From the NCBI GenBank assembly GCA_025351925.1, contig JANXVC010000221.1:1-47834 (forward strand): 47,834 nt of DNA, written 5' to 3'. The notes under the pieces are model-generated. The model did no database searches and was not told the DNA's origin. It worked only from the letters and a program-made list of their open reading frames with translations. Of this stretch, positions 42,014 through 47,834 are shown piece after piece (position 1 is the first letter of the stretch; each line of letters begins with the position of its first letter). A program made the translations under genes and the position numbers. Origin of the DNA: Rhodospirillales bacterium. Lineage in GTDB: Bacteria > Pseudomonadota > Alphaproteobacteria > Acetobacterales > Acetobacteraceae.

Positions 42014-43614
42014 GCGTCGGGACACTGGGCCACCGCAAGCGCCAAGGTGCTGTAATATCGCCGTTTTGGCCCCAGCCGAACCAGCCCGGCGCGCAGCAGT
42101 TTTCGCAGCACCCGCCCGTTCGCCTCGCACATCAGCACCGGCACGCCGTGGCGTTCCAGGCCGCGCATCGCCTGACCCAGTGATTGCAGCCCCGTCACGT
42201 CGATGAACGGCACGTTGCCCAGGCGGAGCACGACGGCGCGGGCGCGGGCCGGGGTGTCGGCCAGGGCACGCTCCAGACTATCGACCGCTCCGAAGAAGAA
42301 CGGGCCGTCGATGCTGAACACCAGCACGCCGGCAGGGATGCCCTCGGCGGCGACGGCGCGTACCTCGACCGAACTCGCCATGCGTCGGAGGAACTGCAGC
42401 ATCGCCAGGATGACGCCGATGTTCACCGCGATCACCAGGTCGGTCAGCACGGTCAGCGCGAAGGTGATGAGCAGGATAACGGAATCGGCGGTCGGCGCCG
42501 TGCGCGCCATGCGGACGAACTGCGGGGCGTCGCTCATGTTCCACGCCACGACGAACAAGATCGCCGCCAGCGCCGCCAGCGGGATGCGCCCGGCAAGCGG
42601 CGCCAGCACCAGCAGGACCAGCACGAGGGTCAGCGAGTGCACGATGCCGGCCAGCGGGCCCGTCGCGCCGTTGCGCACGTTGGTCGCAGTGCGGGCGATG
42701 GCGCCGGTCGCCGCGATGCCGCCAAAGAACGGTGCGGCGATGTTGGCGAGGCCCTGGCCGATCAGCTCCTGGTTCGAATTGTGCCGTGTGCCCGCCATGC
42801 CGTCGGCAACCACGGCGGACAGCAGCGATTCGATGGCGCCCAGCATGGCGATGGTGAAGGCGGACGGCAGCAGCGCGATCAGCCGGTCGAGGCTGACATC
42901 GGGCAAGGCGAAGCGCGGTAGGCCGACCGGGATTGCGCCGAAGGTGCTGCCGATGGTGGCGACGCTCGGGAAGCCGAACGCGGCCTGGATCGCGGTCGCG
43001 GCCAGCAGCGCGACGACCGGGCCCGGCACCCGGCGCATCCCCGGCACGCGCGGGCCATAGACGACGAGCAGCAGGCTGAGCAGCGCGAGGCCGGTTGTGA
43101 TTGGGTCGAATTGCGGCAGGACATGGATCAGATTCCAGAGCTTGTTATGGAAGTGCAGGCCGCCGGTTTTGGGCAACCCAAAGAAATCATGCCACTCGCC
43201 GACCCAGATGATCACGCCGATGCCCGCGGTGAAGCCGACGATGACCGGGGCGGGGATGAAGCGGATCACGCCGCCGAACCGGGCAAGGCCGAGCGCGGTC
43301 AGCATCACGCCCGCCATAATGGTCGCGAGCAGCAGCCCGTCCACGCCGAACGACGCGACGACGCCGGCCAGGATTACGATGAACGCGCCGGTCGGCCCGG
43401 CGATCTGCATCCGGCAGCCGCCGAACGCCGAGACAATCAGGCCGGCGATGATGGAGGTGTAGATGCCCTGCTCGGGCCGCACGCCCGACGCGATGGCGAA
43501 GGCCAGCGCCAAAGGCAGGGCCACGACGCCGACGATGACACCGGCGATGATGTTGGGCAGCCATTGCCGGCGTTGAAATAATCCGGCCCGCGACGCTTCA
43601 AGGAGAGCGATCAT
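42010..43614 (-). CDS. SulP family anion transporter with STAS domain
   Basis: A 534-residue inner-membrane transporter for sulfate, bicarbonate or another anion. The transmembrane domain (about residues 1-400) has 'NIIAGVIVGVVALPLALAFA' and 'MQIAGPTGAFIVILAGVVAS'. A cytoplasmic STAS domain follows ('GVLVFSIDGPFFFGAVDSLE', 'VVLRLGNVPFIDVTGLQSLG'). Both are typical of SulP. ATG 43614 has no strong ribosome-binding site. The gene lies 54 bases after the TVP38-type gene and overlaps the disulfide reductase. Substrate cannot be fixed from sequence. Confidence 0.9.
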   Translation of the reverse strand: MIALLEASRAGLFQRRQWLPNIIAGVIVGVVALPLALAFAIASGVRPEQGIYTSIIAGLIVSAFGGCRMQIAGPTGAFIVILAGVVASFGVDGLLLATIMAGVMLTALGLARFGGVIRFIPAPVIVGFTAGIGVIIWVGEWHDFFGLPKTGGLHFHNKLWNLIHVLPQFDPITTGLALLSLLLVVYGPRVPGMRRVPGPVVALLAATAIQAAFGFPSVATIGSTFGAIPVGLPRFALPDVSLDRLIALLPSAFTIAMLGAIESLLSAVVADGMAGTRHNSNQELIGQGLANIAAPFFGGIAATGAIARTATNVRNGATGPLAGIVHSLTLVLVLLVLAPLAGRIPLAALAAILFVVAWNMSDAPQFVRMARTAPTADSVILLITFALTVLTDLVIAVNIGVILAMLQFLRRMASSVEVRAVAAEGIPAGVLVFSIDGPFFFGAVDSLERALADTPARARAVVLRLGNVPFIDVTGLQSLGQAMRGLERHGVPVLMCEANGRVLRKLLRAGLVRLGPKRRYYSTLALAVAQCPDA

Positions 43615-43668
43615 AGCCGGTCAGACTCCAGGGCGGTGGGGCGTCGCACCTGTTTGGCTGTAGCCGGG

Positions 43669-44334
43669 TCAACCGGCGGCGTCCACGCCCTTCCGCGCCA
43701 GCACGGTCCTCGCCCGGCGTCCAACCAGCACGGTGACGGCGATGGTGGCGACCAGGCCCAGTGCGACGAACGCCCATCTCAGCGCGCCGCCGCCCGAGGA
43801 CGCCCGGCCGACCACGCCGAGATAGACATACAGCGCGCAGCCCGGCGCGATGCCGAAACCGGTGGCGGCCACATAGGGCCAGAAGGCGACGCTGCTGGCG
43901 CCGCACGCGTAGTTCTGCAGGTTGAACGGCACGAGCGGGCTCAATCGCAGCAGGGCGATGACGCGCCAGCCCTCGTCGGCGACGGCGCGGTCCACGGCGC
44001 GCAGTCCGGGACGGTTGGCGATGATGCGGGCGACCCGGTCGCGCACCAGATAGCGCGATACGAGGAAGGCGAGCGATGCGCCGAGGGTTGCGGACAGCAA
44101 TGCGAGGGGGAAACCCCAGAACCCATAGATCAGCCCGGCGCCGATGGTGAACGGCGCCGCCGGGAACAGCACCACCAGCGCGCCCGCATACGCCGCGCCA
44201 TAGATCAGCACGCCCCAGACGCCCATGCCCTCAATCCACCCGGTGAAGCCCTGCATCCAGGCCTGCACCGGCAGCAGCCACCAGGCGGCGAACATGGCCG
44301 CGAGCGACAGCATGAGGAGGGCCCAGCGCCTCAA
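43669..44334 (-). CDS. TVP38/TMEM64 (SNARE-associated Golgi protein-like) membrane protein
   Basis: A 221-residue protein with about six segments. The VTT/DedA-like core is visible: 'VLFPAAPFTIGAGLIYGFWG' then 'LGASLAFLVSRYLVRDRVAR' and 'RVIALLRLSPLVPFNLQNYA'. These proteins act in lipid scrambling or membrane homeostasis in other organisms. The TTG start at 44334 is seven bases after the radical SAM stop; ATG 44313 is the alternative but would truncate the first helix. It is commonly found in operons with mercuric-reductase-like and radical SAM genes, as here. Confidence 0.85.
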   Translation of the reverse strand: MRRWALLMLSLAAMFAAWWLLPVQAWMQGFTGWIEGMGVWGVLIYGAAYAGALVVLFPAAPFTIGAGLIYGFWGFPLALLSATLGASLAFLVSRYLVRDRVARIIANRPGLRAVDRAVADEGWRVIALLRLSPLVPFNLQNYACGASSVAFWPYVAATGFGIAPGCALYVYLGVVGRASSGGGALRWAFVALGLVATIAVTVLVGRRARTVLARKGVDAAG

Positions 44335-44341
44335 CGCCGGC

Positions 44342-45286
44342 TCAACGGCTGCAGGCCGCTCCGCCCAGCACGCAGAATCGGGCGCAGTGCGGGTGGTTCA
44401 GCGGCACCGGGCGGGAGGCTTCGGCGAGGGTGGCGCCGAGCTCGAACTCGGCCTCGTATGGCAGCAGGGTGCAGGCGATCACGGCTGGGCGCAGGGCGTT
44501 ACGGCGTTTCACGACCATGCGGGAGGAGGCGCACATGACTGAGGCCGGCGATTTGCCGAGGATGCCCCAGCAGGCCTCGGTGATCTCCGGCACATCGACC
44601 GCGGCGTCCATCTCGGGGAACAGCATCAGGCGCACCGGGTCGCTGGCGTCAATCGGGATGGCGTTTGCGGCGAACAGGCGGGCGAAGCCGGCGCGGACGG
44701 TGGGTTCAGGCTCGCCGGAGAACAGCCGGCCGGCGACGTCCAGCGCGAAACCGCGCGTGGCGAGCCAGCGCAGGCCTTCGAGTGTCGGCTCCCAACTGCG
44801 CGGCCCGCGCTCGGCCTCGTGCTGGATGGGGTCGTAGTGATCGACGGAAACGCGCAGCCGCAGGCGGTCGCCATGCCGGGCGCGCAACGCGTCTAGGCCG
44901 TCGGCGACCTTCATCATCGGCCGCATCGCGTTGGTCAGCACCAGCGCCTCCATGCCGCGGGACAGCGTGTCGTCCAGCATGGGCAGCAGGTCCGGGCACA
45001 TGAACGGCTCGCCGCCGGTGAAGCCCACAGTGCGGACCGGCAGCGCGTCGCGGGCGATCTCATCCAGGTAGGCGCGGACCTCGGCTTGGTTGAGGTAAAC
45101 GAGGCGGTCGTTGCGCGGCGAGCTTTCGATGTAGCAGTTGCGGCAGGTAAGGTTGCACAGCGTGCCGGTGTTGAACCACAGCGTCTCCAGCGCATGCAGC
45201 GCCACATGGGCGCGGCGCTCGCCCTTGGCGGTGATGCCGGGATCACGGAACTTGGCGGGGTCGAGCGTGGGGGTGTGCTGCAGCAT
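44342..45286 (-). CDS. Radical SAM protein
   Basis: A 314-residue radical S-adenosylmethionine enzyme. The [4Fe-4S] motif CxxxCxxC is Cys44, Cys48, Cys51 in 'LCNLTCRNCYIE'; a glycine-rich SAM-binding 'VGFTGGEPFMCPDLL' follows. The C-terminus has 'PHCARFCVLGGAACSR' with extra cysteines that could hold a second cluster. It is the first gene of the four-gene minus-strand unit (radical SAM, TVP38, SulP, disulfide reductase). It is divergent from the TIGR04283-like glycosyltransferase with only 13-37 bases between. The chemistry is unknown; links to arsenosugar-type pathways rest on the neighbour. Confidence 0.88.
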   Translation of the reverse strand: MLQHTPTLDPAKFRDPGITAKGERRAHVALHALETLWFNTGTLCNLTCRNCYIESSPRNDRLVYLNQAEVRAYLDEIARDALPVRTVGFTGGEPFMCPDLLPMLDDTLSRGMEALVLTNAMRPMMKVADGLDALRARHGDRLRLRVSVDHYDPIQHEAERGPRSWEPTLEGLRWLATRGFALDVAGRLFSGEPEPTVRAGFARLFAANAIPIDASDPVRLMLFPEMDAAVDVPEITEACWGILGKSPASVMCASSRMVVKRRNALRPAVIACTLLPYEAEFELGATLAEASRPVPLNHPHCARFCVLGGAACSR

Positions 45287-45323
45287 GGTTGGTATCTAGG
45301 TGCAAACTTGGCCGGCGGGAACC

Positions 45324-45977
45324 TTGACGGCGGTGATGCCGACGCTGAATGCCGCGTCCGTGTTGCCGGGGGCACTCGCGGCGCTGGGCGGATTGGCTGA
45401 CATCATGGTGTCGGACGGCGGCAGCGCGGATGGGACGGCGGATATCGCGCGGGCCGCGGGGGCCGTGGTCGTCGCGGGGCCGCGCGGCCGGGGTGTGCAG
45501 ATCGCGGCGGGGATTGCCGCGGCGCGGTCGCCGTGGCTGCTGCTGCTGCACGCCGACACGCGGCTTGCGGCGGGCTGGGCTGCGGCGGCGGCGGCGCATA
45601 TGCGGATGGCGCCGGACCGGGCGGGGTATTTTCGATTTGCGCTCGACAGCGCTGATCCAAGGGCGCGCAGGCTGGAGCGCGCGGTGGCTTGGCGCTGCCG
45701 GGCGCTGGCACTGCCGTATGGCGACCAGGGGCTGCTGATCGCGCGCGACGTGCTTGAGGCGGCGGGCGGCGTGCGTCCGCTGCCGCTGATGGAGGACGTG
45801 GATCTGGTCCGCCGCCTGGGCCGTGGCCGCCTGGCGCCGCTGCCAGTCGATGCCGTGACCTCGGCCGTACGGTGGGAGCGCGACGGCTGGCGGCGGCGGT
45901 CGGCCCGCAACCTGGCATGCCTGGCGCTGTGGCACGCGGGGGTGCCGCCGGCGTGGATCGCGGCGATATACCGGTAA
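45324..45977 (+). CDS. TIGR04283-like glycosyltransferase (rSAM-associated)
   Basis: A 217-residue family 2 glycosyltransferase. It has 'AVMPTLNAASVLPGALAALG', 'MVSDGGSADGTADIARAAGA', 'GRGVQIAAGIAAARSPWLLL', 'LHADTRL' and a C-terminal 'PYGDQGLLIARDVLEAAGGV' plus 'LMEDVDLVRRLGRGRLAPLP'. This order is the signature of the rSAM/selenodomain-associated transferase 2 group, often linked to arsenosugar synthesis. TTG 45324 gives a standard N-terminus; GTG 45300 is possible. It abuts the convergent calcium-binding gene with no gap. No ArsM methyltransferase is present, so an arsenic substrate is only a possibility. Confidence 0.82.
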   Translation: MTAVMPTLNAASVLPGALAALGGLADIMVSDGGSADGTADIARAAGAVVVAGPRGRGVQIAAGIAAARSPWLLLLHADTRLAAGWAAAAAAHMRMAPDRAGYFRFALDSADPRARRLERAVAWRCRALALPYGDQGLLIARDVLEAAGGVRPLPLMEDVDLVRRLGRGRLAPLPVDAVTSAVRWERDGWRRRSARNLACLALWHAGVPPAWIAAIYR

Positions 45978-47414
45978 TCAGGCGGTGTAGGCGACATTAA
46001 GGTAGCCGACCCCGCCGGTGCTGCCGGTCGAGAGGGTGAACCGGTTCTGCGCCTCGGCGAAATCCACGCGGGCGAACGTCACCGAGACATTCGCGCCGTC
46101 GCCAAGGTCCGCGTGGATCGTGGCGCCCTGGAAGCCCCCGGCGCCGTCCGCGGCGGTCCACGAGAAGGTGCTCCGCCCGGCCTGGAAGCCGAACAGCGTC
46201 ATCGCGTCGCCGGGGTGGAAGTTGAGGATGCTGCTCCAGCCCGGGCCGTTGCGGCCATCCACGAAGAAGGTGTCCGTGCCGCCATCCGCACCGGTGCCGC
46301 CCGCCATGAAGTTCGATCCGCCGCCGCCGTCCAGCACGTTGCTGCCGCCCGTGACCAGCAGCGCGTCGTCGCCGGGGCCGCCCTTCAGGAAGGCGTTCGG
46401 CGAAAGCGCCGCGATGCCTGCCTGGTCGTTGCCCGCCCAGATATACTGGCGCTGCAGGCCGCCGACCGGGCCGGCATAGGCGCCGGCGGCGTCGAAGGAG
46501 GCCAGGCCCAGGGTGACGTCTTTGAGCTCGATGTCCTGTGTTGGCGGGGCGACCTTGGTGGTGATGTCCGTCGAGGGGATGCTGCTCCCGTTGGGCGTTG
46601 TCGTGGTCACGGTGAAGTCGGACTGCTGGTAGGCGCCGTCGAAGGCGATGCTGGCGACCAAGGTCCCGTTGTCCGACAACGTCAATACGCCGCTCGCTGC
46701 CCCGGTACTGGCGTAGGCGGCGCTGGTGACGGCCCGGCCAAACAGGGTGATGGTGTCAGGTGCTGCAAAACCGGCGATGCGGCCCTGGAACACGACAAGC
46801 TCGTTGACCGTCAGGGAGGTCGCGCGGCCGGCGCCGGCGATGAAGCGGTAGGTCTGGCCGGGGCCGGGCGGGGCCGCGACGACGTGCGCCTGCTCGAAAA
46901 GCTGGACCGTGCCGGTGCCGCTGCGCAGCGAGGCCAGGTTGGCGACCGCAGCACCAGCCGATGGGTTCCAGACCGAGATGACGCCGTCGTTCTCGATCGA
47001 TCCGAACGGCGGCCGGCCGAGGCCGACGAGCAGCGCCGGCCCGTCCACGACATTGATCGTGCCGGTGTTGCGCAGCACCCCGGCGATCCCGGTCGGCCCA
47101 GTCGCGGAGAAGACGTTGATCGAGCCTCGGACGGTGACGATGCCCTGGTTGCCGACCTGCCCGACGGTGTTCAACGTGTTCAGCCCGCCTGTGCCCGAGA
47201 CGGTGAGCCGCGTGTCGGGCGCGAGCGTCGTGCCGTCCCCAAGGTTGAACCCGCCCGCGCTGACGATGGCGAGGCCCTGCAGCGTTCCGCCCGATGCGGT
47301 CACCGTGCCCGAGTTGATGAGAGCGATGTCGCCGGGCTGCGGCACGCCGGCTGGGGACCAATCGGCTGCGCTGTCGAAGCGGTTGGTCGAGCCGTCCCAG
47401 GTTCTGATGGACAT
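45978..47414 (-). CDS. Repeat-rich protein with RTX-like calcium-binding turns
   Basis: A 478-residue protein. Residues 1 to about 150 read as a beta-solenoid-like series of Gly/Thr/Asn-rich strands ('GTVTASGGTLQGLAIVSAGG', 'GLNTLNTVGQVGNQGIVTVR'). Near residues 345-395 there are degenerate RTX turns ('LKGGPGDDALLVTGGSNVLD', 'GGGGSNFMAGGTGADGGTD'). There is no N-terminal signal, as expected for type I secretion, where the signal is C-terminal. ATG 47414 follows GGGGGGAAA. No type I secretion genes are nearby. A surface or adhesin role is plausible but unproven. Confidence 0.8.
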   Translation of the reverse strand: MSIRTWDGSTNRFDSAADWSPAGVPQPGDIALINSGTVTASGGTLQGLAIVSAGGFNLGDGTTLAPDTRLTVSGTGGLNTLNTVGQVGNQGIVTVRGSINVFSATGPTGIAGVLRNTGTINVVDGPALLVGLGRPPFGSIENDGVISVWNPSAGAAVANLASLRSGTGTVQLFEQAHVVAAPPGPGQTYRFIAGAGRATSLTVNELVVFQGRIAGFAAPDTITLFGRAVTSAAYASTGAASGVLTLSDNGTLVASIAFDGAYQQSDFTVTTTTPNGSSIPSTDITTKVAPPTQDIELKDVTLGLASFDAAGAYAGPVGGLQRQYIWAGNDQAGIAALSPNAFLKGGPGDDALLVTGGSNVLDGGGGSNFMAGGTGADGGTDTFFVDGRNGPGWSSILNFHPGDAMTLFGFQAGRSTFSWTAADGAGGFQGATIHADLGDGANVSVTFARVDFAEAQNRFTLSTGSTGGVGYLNVAYTA

Positions 47415-47719
47415 GGCGTTTCCCCCCACGCGGTGATCGCTGCCGATGGTTTGGCAGATCAATTTTACGCTCTGCCAATGATTGCATCGAGGGCACGTGC
47501 TGCATAGGGCGGAAGTGGGCTAGACTGTGCTGGCGTGGCGACAGTCACTTTAGCCACGTCCTGCTCGCGATTCCAATAGCGTTAAGAGGTGAAGTGGGAT
47601 GGGCTATAAATCCAATTTGCCCGTGCTTTGCTGAATCCCCTCGTGGGACGTGGGCTGATGTCTTAATCCGAAGTAGATTACGTGTCACTTTGAACTTTGA
47701 ATAAAATATTTGTTTCTGC
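47415..47719. other. Gene-free region upstream of the calcium-binding gene
   Basis: About 300 bases, AT-richer from 47580 onward. It holds an operator-like inverted repeat at 47451-47478 and a smaller one, GTGGC-N13-GCCAC, near 47535-47557. The AT-rich part next to the transposase end may be the outer end of an insertion sequence, but no matching terminal repeat could be recognised with only one end in view. A short frame at 47545-47787 on the minus strand is not convincing. Confidence 0.45.
47451..47478. promoter_or_regulatory. 8-bp inverted repeat upstream of the calcium-binding gene
   Basis: TTGGCAGA (47451-47458) and TCTGCCAA (47471-47478) are perfect inverted repeats with a 12-base spacer, 37 bases before the start codon of the minus-strand gene. 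It could be an operator or a leader hairpin. Confidence 0.5.
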
Positions 47720-47834
47720 TCAACCCGGGTAGGGAGTGGCCTGCCCGCGTAGGGTTTGCTGGATAGCCTGGTAGGCGCCCATGCCACGGCGTGCGGCGGT
47801 GCCGATGACGGAGCGCACGCCGGCGAACAGGTCA
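47720..47834 (-). CDS. C-terminal end of a probable IS66-type transposase (partial)
   Basis: The last 37 residues of a gene entering from the right edge, ending at TGA 47720-47722. The sequence 'LFAGVRSVIGTAARRGMGAY' followed by 'QAIQQTLRGQATPYPG' fits the tail of IS66-type transposases, where a '(R/K)S-x-I-x-T-A-R-(K/R)-x-G' helix precedes a short loop. Codon use is GC-rich like its neighbours. The rest of the gene is outside the window, so intactness cannot be judged. Confidence 0.45.
   Translation of the reverse strand, partial: DLFAGVRSVIGTAARRGMGAYQAIQQTLRGQATPYPG

Noticed and set aside
1-47834. CRISPR array, tRNA or rRNA genes
   Set aside because: No regularly spaced repeats and no tRNA- or rRNA-like sequence was seen on reading the window.

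Overview
The window is a GC-rich, gene-dense chromosomal segment from an alphaproteobacterium. The protein content fits Rhodospirillales and probably Acetobacteraceae: a sorbosone-dehydrogenase-type PQQ enzyme, an FTR1/P19-type iron uptake unit with its own Fur, an intracellular PHA depolymerase, a B12-dependent class II ribonucleotide reductase, a short flagellin and a microbial rhodopsin. The lineage is an inference from gene content, not from a marker gene. About 47 protein genes are supported, most starting at ATG with a visible Shine-Dalgarno; several start at GTG or TTG, and one appears to need CTG.

Layout. 1-1200: the end of a DUF1501 gene, a strong hairpin, then about 500 bp of AT-richer decayed sequence and one small gene. 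1.2-14.5 kb: a mostly minus-strand oxidative-metabolism region. It holds a tightly overlapping four-gene operon (class B flavin monooxygenase, cupin, arylformamidase-like hydrolase, class A FAD monooxygenase), a nicotinamidase divergent from a KefB-type antiporter, a Tat-exported solute-binding protein with one ABC permease but no ATPase, a TetR gene divergent from two small membrane proteins with two clear operators, a homoserine-dehydrogenase-like oxidoreductase and a luciferase-like monooxygenase. 14.7-22.3 kb: a proline-rich miniprotein, a secreted sorbosone-dehydrogenase-like protein, nrdJ, a truncated sugar transferase, an alpha/beta hydrolase and sucCD. 22.3-25.4 kb: a rhodopsin-blh (retinal synthesis) pair behind a deaminase-like amidohydrolase. 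25.4-28.7 kb: fur, an FTR1 permease and a cupredoxin, divergent from a periplasmic protein and a membrane protein across a putative Fur box.

28.8-34.2 kb: a lone SF2 helicase, a probable small RNA of the alphaproteobacterial alpha-r8 (MmgR) type ending in a textbook terminator, a secreted protein, phaZ and several small unknown genes. 34.2-36.6 kb: a GT2 glycosyltransferase coupled to an ArnT/PMT-type membrane glycosyltransferase. 36.7-40.6 kb: a DUF4139 protein divergent from flagellin, a palindrome-rich gap and a TumE/TumA-type toxin-antitoxin pair with an operator. 40.6-46.0 kb: a flavin disulfide reductase, a SulP transporter, a TVP38/TMEM64 protein and a radical SAM protein, divergent from a TIGR04283-type glycosyltransferase. 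46.0-47.8 kb: a calcium-binding-repeat protein and, at the right edge, the end of what looks like an IS66-type transposase.

The observations most worth following up are the rhodopsin with Thr at the proton-donor position and a hairpin over its ribosome-binding site, the alpha-r8-like sRNA about 600 bp from phaZ, the two-arm iron locus with an uncharacterised periplasmic partner, three mechanistic classes of flavin monooxygenase within 13.5 kb, and the radical SAM/TIGR04283 cluster.
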